Source: Mucilaginibacter kameinonensis (GTDB taxonomy: Bacteria; Bacteroidota; Bacteroidia; Sphingobacteriales; Sphingobacteriaceae). Taken from it: a stretch of DNA of 64,000 nucleotides. The notes below the pieces were generated by a model. It did no database searches. It was not told the origin of the DNA and saw nothing but the letters and a program-made list of their open reading frames with translations. The stretch lies in the NCBI RefSeq assembly GCF_003675385.1, contig NZ_RCWZ01000004.1, forward strand, positions 1,054,001-1,118,000, in the 5' to 3' direction. Below, piece after piece: positions 36,508 to 44,780 of this stretch (within the stretch, counting starts at the first letter, position 1; each line of letters opens with the position of its first letter). The position numbers and the translations under genes are program-made.

Positions 36508-38949
36508 CTAATTCTTTACCCTGTTTTGTTCACTTTCGGCCCCATTGGCATCGTGCTGCCGCTGGCCGGATATGGCTTTCCCAAAACGGTAACTAAGTGA
36601 TAGTACCCCGGTGCGGGTGTCATTCAGGTTACGCCAGTTGGCCTGGGTTTGATTTAAGTTATTGATTACGCCGGTGTTTTTAAATGTGTAAAAAATATCA
36701 TTTACCACCAGTTTAAGCGTTGTTTTAGCCGAAAGCTTTTTGGATACAGCCGCATTTACCTTACCCCTGCTGCCACTTACAAACTGGGCGCTGGTAACCT
36801 TGCTCTGGTAACCGCCATCAAGCTGAGCAGTCCAATCCTCAGGCAGCTTAAAGGTAAGAATGGGCCTGATAAAGAAATAAGTGCCCTTGCTATCCAGTAA
36901 ACCGGTATAAAAATTACTTACCGAATGGATTTGAGATACCCTTCCGCTAATGTGGAAGTTAAACCATTTGGCAGGATCAAATGTGCCATCAAAAGACAGT
37001 GTTTTGACCGTATAGGTTCCAATGTTACCGGGGCGACTGTAGTAAATGCCATCAACAATTTCAATGGTTTCTTCTACATCATCCCTCGACCGGCTATAGC
37101 TCAAAGTGGTGGTGAACCTGTTTTTATAAATATGTGATAACTCAAAATTATCGGTAAAAGTAGGCCTTAAAAAAGGGTTGCCTGTATAGTAGGTAAACTT
37201 ATCAAGCGGAGAAAGAAATGGATTGAGGTCCTGGTAGTAAGGACGATCTATACGGCGGCCATAGTTCAGGCTTAATTGATTCCGGTTAGCAGTATCCAGC
37301 TTGTATTGCAGATAAATAGTGGGGAACAGGTTAGTATAATTACGTTTAAAGGCCGAATCCGGCTTTTGCGCATTGCCTAATTGATGCCCGTTTGATATGG
37401 TATTTTCTAAACGGAGGCCTGCCTGTACCGACAGTTGCTTATAATCCTTGGTTGCATTGATATAAGCCGCGTTGATATTTTCTTTGTAGATAAAATGATT
37501 GGTTTTCCCGTAATCCGGAGTCATGGCGCCCCCTGTAGAATAAAAGTAATCGGCAATGTTATCGGTATGGGTATAGCTTGATTTTAACCCGGTTGAAAGC
37601 TTCAGACCGTTTTTCAATGGGTGATCGTAATCAGTCTTGGCCGAATAGATGTGGATATGCGCAGGTAGCATCCCTGTCAGTATCTCGTTGCCAACCAGCG
37701 TACCGTCGGGTAGAAAGCTGCTGTTGTTGAATAATTGGTTATTGTTGGTGTAGTAATCGAGATAATCAAGATCTGCAGAAAACTCATGTCCGTTTTTATC
37801 AAACTGGTGGCGGTAGTTTAGGTTAGCACCTCCATTTCTAAAGGTACCGTGCTCCTGGTTATGGGCAATAATGGTAGAGTCGGGCTGGTTAGCCGCGTTT
37901 GAAAACTGACTGGTTACCGGGGTTTTGGTATTGTATGGATTGTAAATTCCGGTAAGGTTAATACCGAATGTGCTTTTATCCGAAATGTAATAATCCACAC
38001 CTATCTTAGCAAAATAATTATCGCTCTTACGTCTGATGAAGGAATTTTGAAGAAAGTTAGAGGTAATATCACCCTGTGCATTTTCAAAGTGGCGGTTGAT
38101 ATTCAGATCGCTGAAACCGTTGCCCTTGTTGTAACTCAAATTACCAAATATGTTTACCCGGTTATTGCGGTAATTAAAGTTGAGGCTATTATTGGTTTTG
38201 GCATAGCGTCCCTGCGTATAATTAAGGTTTAAACTGCCATTAAAGCCTTTAACCTTGCTTTTCTTAGTACGGATATTGATCACCCCGCCATTACCCGAGG
38301 CATCATATTTTGCAGGTGGATTAGGCATAAGCTCAATCTGATCGATAGCGGCAGCAGTTAACGATCTGAGGTAATTTTCCAGGTCTTGTCCTGACAGATA
38401 GGTGGGCTTATCATCTATAAAAATAGTCACACCCTTTCCTTGTAAACTTATAGCAGCATTTTGATCAACGATAACGTCGGGCGCTTTTTCCAATACCTCA
38501 AGCGCGGTGCTTCCGCTGTTACTAATCAATGCTTCCGGGCTAATGATCGTCCTGTCTATCTTTTGTTGTACAAACGGCCTTTGAGCGCTAACACTCACCT
38601 CTTTAAGGGTTGTGCCAACCATCTGCAAAATAATAGGCTCCAAAACCTTATCCTGCTCCAATAGCAATACGGCCGATTGGTATCGTTTATACCCCATCAT
38701 AGTTACCGATAACTTGTAACTGCCTGGTTTCACTTTAAAACTATAAGCTCCTGAAGCATCAGCAAGGGCGGTTTTAACTAATGCCGAATCCCGGGCATTG
38801 AGCAGGTAAACCGCCGCGCCATCCAAAGGTTTATTATCCGCGCCTTCCACTTTACCGCTAAGGTTAACGGCGATGTTTTGAGCTGATGCAAAAGTTGAGG
38901 CAATAGTTATCCAGGCGACTAAAAAAGCCGCAATTTTTATTTTCATCAT
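36508..38949 (-). CDS. TonB-dependent receptor-like outer-membrane beta-barrel protein
   Basis: An 813-residue protein with signal peptide (to about 23), an N-terminal CarboxypepD_reg-like sandwich (about 28-115, LSGKVEGADNKPLDGAAVYLLNARDSALVKT), a plug (GSTALEVLEKAPDVIVDQNAAISLQGKGVTIFIDDKPTYLSG) and an OMP_b-brl_3-type barrel with DRPYYQDLNPFLSPLDKFTYYTGNPFLRP, a family hallmark. It has no SusD partner, so it is not a SusC. Such proteins are common orphan receptors in Bacteroidota; the ligand is unknown. It is transcribed toward the shared-block terminator at 36393. Confidence 0.9.
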   Translation of the reverse strand: MMKIKIAAFLVAWITIASTFASAQNIAVNLSGKVEGADNKPLDGAAVYLLNARDSALVKTALADASGAYSFKVKPGSYKLSVTMMGYKRYQSAVLLLEQDKVLEPIILQMVGTTLKEVSVSAQRPFVQQKIDRTIISPEALISNSGSTALEVLEKAPDVIVDQNAAISLQGKGVTIFIDDKPTYLSGQDLENYLRSLTAAAIDQIELMPNPPAKYDASGNGGVINIRTKKSKVKGFNGSLNLNYTQGRYAKTNNSLNFNYRNNRVNIFGNLSYNKGNGFSDLNINRHFENAQGDITSNFLQNSFIRRKSDNYFAKIGVDYYISDKSTFGINLTGIYNPYNTKTPVTSQFSNAANQPDSTIIAHNQEHGTFRNGGANLNYRHQFDKNGHEFSADLDYLDYYTNNNQLFNNSSFLPDGTLVGNEILTGMLPAHIHIYSAKTDYDHPLKNGLKLSTGLKSSYTHTDNIADYFYSTGGAMTPDYGKTNHFIYKENINAAYINATKDYKQLSVQAGLRLENTISNGHQLGNAQKPDSAFKRNYTNLFPTIYLQYKLDTANRNQLSLNYGRRIDRPYYQDLNPFLSPLDKFTYYTGNPFLRPTFTDNFELSHIYKNRFTTTLSYSRSRDDVEETIEIVDGIYYSRPGNIGTYTVKTLSFDGTFDPAKWFNFHISGRVSQIHSVSNFYTGLLDSKGTYFFIRPILTFKLPEDWTAQLDGGYQSKVTSAQFVSGSRGKVNAAVSKKLSAKTTLKLVVNDIFYTFKNTGVINNLNQTQANWRNLNDTRTGVLSLSYRFGKAISGQRQHDANGAESEQNRVKN

Positions 38950-39063
38950 AAGGTGTATGGTTAAGTTTTAAATGCCGATCATTTGTTCGTTTATGGCAAT
39001 AGCTATCCTGTTCATGCTTTGAAGCACAATCAATTAAGTCGATATTAAATTTGTTGATTATTG

Positions 39064-40992
39064 TTAATGATCGCCGGCGTCCGATTCCGTCTGTTCTGTA
39101 TAGTTGTACATCCAGCTCCAGCTTCCCTGCTTACCTTTTTCGGGTTGTTTTACGTATGCTTTTTTAAATTTTTGGTAAATGTTGTCGGGTATTCTTTTAC
39201 CGTTAACAATAAACTCTGTGTCGCTTAATTTAAATGAAGTCAGTTCATCGCTGCTATGAATAATGCCTTCGGTAATGAGATCATCGGTCAGCTTTGCCCG
39301 GTTGGAATCATCATGATAAGCTTTGTAATTGGCCGGATAAGGATTGACAGCGCTATAATTTGCGGCAGTGGCATTATAGGCTTTACTGCTTGCATCATAG
39401 GTACTCAATTTTGACTTAAGACTGCCAAGGTTTCCATTAAGTTTTTTTAAGCCCGCCTGACCAGTTGTACTGCTGGCCGCCCCATTGGTATTTATCGGGG
39501 TTATAGGGTCAGGTTGCCGGGCTACCTGCGCAGCCTGTGCAACAGGAGCAACTGATGCAACTACCGGTTTGTGTTGCATTTCCTTATCAACAACAAGCAA
39601 ATAAGGTGCATATTCATTTGGCCGGATAGTTTTGCCATTAACCTGCATGGATGTAACGCGACCGTTCAGCGTGTTCACCTGGTATAATACACCATCCACC
39701 TTGAGCAATCGGGTTTGCACACCGCCATTAGGTAATGTTAGGGAGGTGTGGTCGCCTACCTCATCGGGGCGGTAGATCCTGAACCGTGAGGTATCCAGCT
39801 CTGTTTTATAGGACGTATCCTTTGCCACCTGTGAAACTGCGTGCAATTTTTTTTCAATGGTTTTGGACTTTGCAGGGTTTGCCGGCTGTTTGGCTTGCTT
39901 GTGAGGTACAAGTGCCGTTTTACCGGCATGCACCATCTTGTTAACCAGCTGATCTATGTTTTCTTTATGTGAAAAAGCCGTAGTGAGCAGGATTGTAGCA
40001 ACCAGGGCAACAGCAAGCATTGACCGCTCCATTACGTTTAACGATTGATTATTATCAGAAAGCATCCGCTTTACCCGACCCATCAGTTGATTTTTGCCAC
40101 CACTAAGCGCCATCGCGTAAGCAGGTGCGGCCAACTGGTATTCCTGGCAAGCTACCAGCGCTTTAATATAATTGACCTTATTACCGGTGTGGCTAACCAC
40201 CATATCGTCGCAGCAATTTTCGCGTTCGGCACGGATGAGCGATGCTATCCAAAGTACAGCGGGGTTAAAAAAGAAAACAACCTCCATCATGCTTACCAAC
40301 AGGTTCATGATATAATCGCGCCGGCGAATATGCGCCAACTCGTGCACCAGTATGGCTTCGATCTCTGCCGGGGGCATGGCAGTCATCAGTCCTGCCGGGA
40401 TCAGGATCAGCGGCTTTAAATGGCCTATCACCATAGGCACTTTAGCCATGCCGGACTCGGCAATGCCAACCAGCCGTTTAATACCTAATTGTAAGGCCAG
40501 CTGTTTTACGTGGCTTTCCCAATCCCTGCTTACAGCCAGTATTTGACGGCGACGCAAGTAATAAAGACTCTGTAAACCGGTCATTAACTGCAAAGTGCGC
40601 GCCATCACCACCAAAAACCAGATAAAAACAATGCTATTGGAATGCTCATTTAAAAAGCCGGAGACTGCTTTATAATCGCTTACTTTTGGACTTGATTGAG
40701 GCTGCGCAGCAACATTTGAATGGATTGTGATCTGCTGACCGGTTACCACAGTCTGAACCGCCTTTGCCTGGTTTACCTCGTATACAAAAGTGGCTGCAAC
40801 CGTGCAGGCAAAAACTGCCAGCCCTGCAATTAACAAATTATACCTGCTGGCCGAGCTCGAGCGGCGGGTGCAAACTATAATGATGCCTGCCAATGCGGCA
40901 AGTAACACGCCCTGCCACAAGGATTGGATCAGCGTACTGCAAAGTGCTTTAACCAGGTAATCGGGCAATGCTTTTACAATGGTAACATCCAT
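39064..40992 (-). CDS. M56-family (BlaR1/MecR1-like) membrane metallopeptidase
   Basis: A 642-residue inner-membrane protein with helices near 15-40, 52-70, 120-140 and 325-342. A gluzincin zinc site HELAH (217-221) is followed by RRRDYIMN, and ERENCCDD supplies the third ligand region. In BlaR1/MecR1 this protease is activated by an extracytoplasmic signal and causes cleavage of the BlaI-type repressor. The C-terminal ~300 residues are periplasmic and unlike the penicillin-binding sensor of BlaR1, so beta-lactam sensing is not implied. The gene follows its BlaI partner by 24 bases. Confidence 0.92.
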   Translation of the reverse strand: MDVTIVKALPDYLVKALCSTLIQSLWQGVLLAALAGIIIVCTRRSSSASRYNLLIAGLAVFACTVAATFVYEVNQAKAVQTVVTGQQITIHSNVAAQPQSSPKVSDYKAVSGFLNEHSNSIVFIWFLVVMARTLQLMTGLQSLYYLRRRQILAVSRDWESHVKQLALQLGIKRLVGIAESGMAKVPMVIGHLKPLILIPAGLMTAMPPAEIEAILVHELAHIRRRDYIMNLLVSMMEVVFFFNPAVLWIASLIRAERENCCDDMVVSHTGNKVNYIKALVACQEYQLAAPAYAMALSGGKNQLMGRVKRMLSDNNQSLNVMERSMLAVALVATILLTTAFSHKENIDQLVNKMVHAGKTALVPHKQAKQPANPAKSKTIEKKLHAVSQVAKDTSYKTELDTSRFRIYRPDEVGDHTSLTLPNGGVQTRLLKVDGVLYQVNTLNGRVTSMQVNGKTIRPNEYAPYLLVVDKEMQHKPVVASVAPVAQAAQVARQPDPITPINTNGAASSTTGQAGLKKLNGNLGSLKSKLSTYDASSKAYNATAANYSAVNPYPANYKAYHDDSNRAKLTDDLITEGIIHSSDELTSFKLSDTEFIVNGKRIPDNIYQKFKKAYVKQPEKGKQGSWSWMYNYTEQTESDAGDH

Positions 40993-41016
40993 AACGGTTT
41001 GGTTTATTGAATTTAA

Positions 41017-41400
41017 CTATTCTTCCAGTTTTTTGAGCAGGTCTTTGATCTCCTGTAATTCCTCCTGCGAAGTTTTTTTGTTCCCCAATAGCTGCATCAC
41101 CAATTTACCGGCCGAGCCTTTATACATGGTATCCACAAACTTATCCAGCAGGTGTGCCTTGGTTTGCTGCTCCTCCTCCACTACGCTGTAAATGTGCTTC
41201 ATCTGGCTTTCATCGCGTTTCAGGATCCCTTTATCGGCCATGATCTGCATGAGCTTTAAGGTTGTGGTGTAGTTTACATCCTTTTGCTTCAACAACTCGT
41301 CATTTACCGAACGTACAGTTAATGGGCCTTTCTCCCATAACACCTGCAGTATTTCGAGTTCAGATTTAGTAGGTTCTATCGGTTTGTTTGGTGCGTTCAT
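41017..41400 (-). CDS. BlaI/MecI/CopY-family transcriptional repressor
   Basis: A 127-residue winged-helix repressor: PTKSELEILQVLWEKGPLTVRSVNDELL (first helices), YTTTLKLMQIMADKGILKRDES (recognition helix and wing). The C-terminal dimerisation helices are cut by the partner protease in the family model. It is about 65 percent similar by eye to the BlaI at 59797 in the DNA-binding part (both contain YTTTLKLMQIM.DKG). Two 16-base near-palindromes upstream (41421-41468) are its likely operators, implying autoregulation of the pair. Confidence 0.94.
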   Translation of the reverse strand: MNAPNKPIEPTKSELEILQVLWEKGPLTVRSVNDELLKQKDVNYTTTLKLMQIMADKGILKRDESQMKHIYSVVEEEQQTKAHLLDKFVDTMYKGSAGKLVMQLLGNKKTSQEELQEIKDLLKKLEE

Positions 41401-41420
41401 ATCTATCTCCCAAACAAAGG

Positions 41421-41468
41421 TAGAAAATTTTTCGTACGAAACAAATATTAGTTAGGAAATTTTTCGTA
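41421..41468 (-). promoter_or_regulatory. Two BlaI-type operators, TACGAA-N4-TTCGTA class
   Basis: Read on the minus strand, 41468-41453 is TACGAAAAATTTCCTA and 41436-41421 is TACGAAAAATTTTCTA. Both match the palindrome TACGAA-N4-TTCGTA, with one and two mismatches respectively; their centres are 32 bases apart. The same class precedes the BlaI gene at 59797. Confidence 0.75.
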
Positions 41469-41545
41469 GGTTTTAAATTTAAGATACAATAAACCTGAGG
41501 ATCAACCACATTGAGGTGGTTTTAATATTGCAGTGCATTCCCATT

Positions 41546-41824
41546 TCAATAAATTTTATCGGGTATTAAAACTATCTTATTTGCCAGTTCATCGTTCACC
41601 AATATGCCACAGGCCAAAACACTTCTCTTAATGTTTGACCCGGCTGAGGTAATTTGCACCACACAGGTACCGCAACTTCCCATCCCACAACATAACCCAA
41701 ACCCCGGAATTGCCAGCTGATCCGCTATCAACGACATCAGGCTGTGATATTGCCCGGGAGCAACCTGAACCATTTGATTTTCATCCAGGTAATGAAGTGT
41801 CAGCATGATAGTGTTATTTGCCAT
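41546..41824 (-). CDS. [2Fe-2S] ferredoxin-like protein
   Basis: A 92-residue protein with the plant-type cluster motif C46-x4-C51-x2-C54-x17-C72 (LCCGMGSCGTCVV ... LACG) in a beta-grasp frame (MLTLHYLDENQMVQVAPGQYHSLM). It resembles the small 2Fe-2S electron-carrier domains of oxidoreductases such as the xanthine dehydrogenase family, but no oxidoreductase subunit is adjacent, so its partner is unknown. It is a single gene between the two BlaI/M56 sets, in the same direction. Confidence 0.88.
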   Translation of the reverse strand: MANNTIMLTLHYLDENQMVQVAPGQYHSLMSLIADQLAIPGFGLCCGMGSCGTCVVQITSAGSNIKRSVLACGILVNDELANKIVLIPDKIY

Positions 41825-41903
41825 GATTATGCAATATAGGGAACAATATCGAGCCGTTTACAGTATCGATATAACCATGCTATCGCCCCAAAATTACAGG
41901 CAT

Positions 41904-41941
41904 AAAAAAAAGGAAACGCTTGCAATTAACGTTTCCTTTTT
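41904..41941 (-). terminator. Terminator of the M56-TonB gene, within a duplicated block
   Basis: AAAAAGGAAACG (41907-41918) pairs with CGTTTCCTTTTT (41930-41941). The loop and flanks match the terminator block at 36374-36450. Confidence 0.8.
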
Positions 41942-41960
41942 GTGCCTGAGGCTGTGGTGC

Positions 41961-44162
41961 TTAATTACTCCGCCCAAACTTGAACATCGGCTTCATATCG
42001 GGTACCGCCAGTTCGCCAACATACTTTCCGGCCATCAAGTATCCATTGAGCGATGGGCGATATTTCTTCTCGGCTACACAAAACACTATGGCTATGCTGT
42101 GCCTGCCTGCCTCATCGGCAACCGGCAATTTATAAGATTGGAGGGCATTTACGGCCGCTTCGTCAAAGCCATTACCCCCACCCTGTTCAACTTTAATATC
42201 GCTGATCATCCCGCTGCCATTTAAGTTAAAACCTAAAATAACCACGCCGCCTTTAAGTGCTTTTTTAGCTTGCTCCGGATAAACGATACTATCAATCACA
42301 TGATTATAAAATTGACCGGAATAGGGCGTTGCTAAATAAGATGTAGCATCATAAATATAGGCAAGCTTGCTCTTCTTTACATTTTCCGGATGCATAAATT
42401 GAATAACAGAAGTTGATGCTGAAGGAAAAGTATAGCCATATTTATTTTTTAGCAGGCTGAAATCATCAGCAGTACATTTGTTCTGATAATACCATTGCCC
42501 CTCGCCATCTTTATCATAAATGATCACCCTCCCCTGCGGTTTACCGTTTACAATATATCCAGGCCCGGCGGGGCTTTCATCGTACTCATATCCTTTGCTG
42601 GTTATACTAATAGGATATTTATAGTTTGTTATAATCAGTTCTCCGGCAAATTCAGGATCATTACTCAACGAGTCCGTTTGAAAAATTGAATAATCGTGCG
42701 TAAAAAAATAAACGACTATTTTATAGTTACGCCCCGGGTCATCATTCACAATTCCTTTATATGACCTAAATCCATCCAAAGCAAGTGCATCCAATTTAGC
42801 GCCGCCACTTTTAACAATTTTTGCGTCGGTTATATGGCGGTTATTATCAAGGCCAAATCCAACTTCAACCAAGCCTCCCCTTTCGTCTTTTGATGCATTG
42901 AAGTTAATATGCTTGTGTAAAAAGCGATCCATCTGATAGTATCCGTCTACGCCTACTACCGGGAGCATCAGCCTACCATCAGTTGTGGTAAATACCGTGC
43001 TATCTTCAACAACCTCTACTTTCATGTGCTGCTTTTTAGATAACAATAATTTCTCTTCTTCGGTAATTGAGTTGGCCGTATAAAGTACTTGCCCATTTGC
43101 CTGGTTCACAGCAAGCTGATTAGTTATGGTAGTTACACCATTTTGTGTTACTTTCAGCAATTTCTGTTTACCATGGTTAAGATGATTGGAATTATATCTT
43201 CCGGTCATCTTTTTCTTTGCCGGATCAAGATCAAACCAGCCATAGTTTTTACTAAAAACAAGTGTTGATGAGCATAGTAACAATAAACACACCGGGATAG
43301 TGACCAGGTATTTCAGCCTTGCTAATTTACCTGAACGTTGTTTGTTTAGCATAATGAGCCTCTTTTTTAATAGGTTATTGGTGAAAAACGATTGCGTAAT
43401 TGATGGTCCGCCGGTGCCGTAGGCATTATTTAGCAAAAAAGTGGCGTACGCAAACCTATCTGTTGTTTCAGACGCGGTTTGTTCATCGGCTATATACTCA
43501 TGTAAAGTTCTCAGGCTGCTTTGCAGCAGGTACAAAAAGGGGTTGAACCAATTAATTATTTTAAAAAACTCCAGCAACATAATATCGGCCGAATGTTTTT
43601 GCCTAATATGTACCAGTTCATGCCTGATGATTATTTGCGATGCTGATGCAGTGGTTCCGATAAAAAGATAGTTAAAGAAAGAAAAAGCTTCATCACTGCC
43701 AGGCAAATAAACTATTTTATATTTTCTGTTTTTTGAGTACGGTTTGTTTCGGGCCAACCTGAACAACGTAAACATTTTTAACAGGAATAAGATGAGTGTA
43801 ATGCCCACACCAGCCAAATAGGCGTACCAAATTCCATCTTCAAAAGTAAATGGCTCTTCGATTATGGGCGCGGCTTTGGAAGGAATCGCGATCTCCTTGA
43901 ATGAAACTGAGACTGGCTGCTGTTGAATTTTTGCGGGTTCAGTTGGTATGGTATAAACCATATAATTAGTAACCGGAAGTTCCCGAGCAGGCCTTAGTGC
44001 ACCAACTTGCAAAACGGGTAGTATGTATGCCACTACACAGCCGAACAGTATATAAAATCGCTTTAACTGGTAATGCGTATCTCCCCTCATTAACAACCAT
44101 TGAACCATGTAAAAAATTGAGAGATAAATGTTCGCTTCTGCAAGGTAGTGTAGCCAGTTCAT
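41961..44162 (-). CDS. M56-family metallopeptidase with C-terminal TonB-like domains
   Basis: A 733-residue protein with N-terminal membrane helices (about 5-25, 35-52, 112-133, 285-305) and the zinc motif HELVH (181-185, followed by IRQKHSADIM). Its periplasmic C-terminal part holds two TonB_C-like modules (about 420-490, GGLVEVGFGLDNNRHITDAKIVKSGG; about 630-700, GGVVILGFNLNGSGMISDIKVEQGGG). The TonB modules suggest contact with outer-membrane receptors or peptidoglycan in the periplasm. The gene overlaps its BlaI partner by four bases (ATGA), indicating translational coupling. Confidence 0.9.
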   Translation of the reverse strand: MNWLHYLAEANIYLSIFYMVQWLLMRGDTHYQLKRFYILFGCVVAYILPVLQVGALRPARELPVTNYMVYTIPTEPAKIQQQPVSVSFKEIAIPSKAAPIIEEPFTFEDGIWYAYLAGVGITLILFLLKMFTLFRLARNKPYSKNRKYKIVYLPGSDEAFSFFNYLFIGTTASASQIIIRHELVHIRQKHSADIMLLEFFKIINWFNPFLYLLQSSLRTLHEYIADEQTASETTDRFAYATFLLNNAYGTGGPSITQSFFTNNLLKKRLIMLNKQRSGKLARLKYLVTIPVCLLLLCSSTLVFSKNYGWFDLDPAKKKMTGRYNSNHLNHGKQKLLKVTQNGVTTITNQLAVNQANGQVLYTANSITEEEKLLLSKKQHMKVEVVEDSTVFTTTDGRLMLPVVGVDGYYQMDRFLHKHINFNASKDERGGLVEVGFGLDNNRHITDAKIVKSGGAKLDALALDGFRSYKGIVNDDPGRNYKIVVYFFTHDYSIFQTDSLSNDPEFAGELIITNYKYPISITSKGYEYDESPAGPGYIVNGKPQGRVIIYDKDGEGQWYYQNKCTADDFSLLKNKYGYTFPSASTSVIQFMHPENVKKSKLAYIYDATSYLATPYSGQFYNHVIDSIVYPEQAKKALKGGVVILGFNLNGSGMISDIKVEQGGGNGFDEAAVNALQSYKLPVADEAGRHSIAIVFCVAEKKYRPSLNGYLMAGKYVGELAVPDMKPMFKFGRSN

Positions 44163-44536
44163 TTCTTTTTGTTTTTAAGGTCTTCCAATAAGTCACTTAG
44201 TTCATCCAGTTGCCGGAGATCCAGCTTTTTTTCATTGGCAATAAAAGAAACCAGGCTTTTATAAGAATTGCTGAAATAGTTATTCATCATCTTATCGAAA
44301 GTAAATTTCTTGTATTGCGCTTCACTGATGAGCGGAAAATAAACATGGGTATTTCCATATGCTTTATGGTTAACAAAACCTTTGCCCTCCATTACCCGCA
44401 CAACGGTTGATACAGTATTATATGCAGGTTTGGGATCGGGCATTTGCTCAATTATTTCCTTTACCATTGCCTCGTTCAATTGCCACAATATTTGCATTAC
44501 CTGTTCTTCCGCTCTTGTAAGTTCTTTAGCCACCAT
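44159..44536 (-). CDS. BlaI/MecI/CopY-family transcriptional repressor
   Basis: A 125-residue winged-helix repressor (LTRAEEQVMQILWQLNEAMVKEIIEQMPDPKPAYNTVSTVVRVMEGKGFVNHKAYGNTHVY core, about 5-65). Its recognition helix (YNTVSTVVRVMEGKGF) differs from that of the other two BlaI proteins here (YTTTLKLMQIM.DKG), matching a different operator sequence. Three 16-base palindromes occupy the 68 bases before the start codon. It is coupled to the downstream M56-TonB gene. Confidence 0.94.
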   Translation of the reverse strand: MVAKELTRAEEQVMQILWQLNEAMVKEIIEQMPDPKPAYNTVSTVVRVMEGKGFVNHKAYGNTHVYFPLISEAQYKKFTFDKMMNNYFSNSYKSLVSFIANEKKLDLRQLDELSDLLEDLKNKKK

Positions 44537-44540
44537 ATCA

Positions 44541-44604
44541 AACTAATAATTTAGTTAAACAAACTTACAACTATTTCCATAGTTTCAAAACTATTTTTAT
44601 AGTT
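44541..44604 (-). promoter_or_regulatory. Three tandem BlaI-type operators, AACTAT-N4-ATAGTT class
   Basis: Three perfect 16-base palindromes with 4-base centres: AACTAATAATTTAGTT (44541-44556), AACTATTTCCATAGTT (44569-44584) and AACTATTTTTATAGTT (44589-44604). Centres are 28 and 20 bases apart. They abut the BlaI start codon at 44536. Confidence 0.85.
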
Positions 44605-44780
44605 ATTTTTAATTAAAAAAACATAAGGGGTGTTTGAGCGGGAATTTTAGTTAAGTATAGATCCTTAACAGGTTGGAATTGGAAGCATTTCCCGGAGAAA
44701 ATGCTTCCTTTAAACGGATTAATATGTTTTTAATGAACCCTTAGCAGATGTCTTTCAAAGGATTTGTTTGCCATATCAAT

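Noticed and set aside
41017..44536. Beta-lactam resistance operon
   Set aside because: BlaI/M56 pairs suggest it by name, but there is no beta-lactamase or penicillin-binding sensor domain; the periplasmic parts are unrelated.
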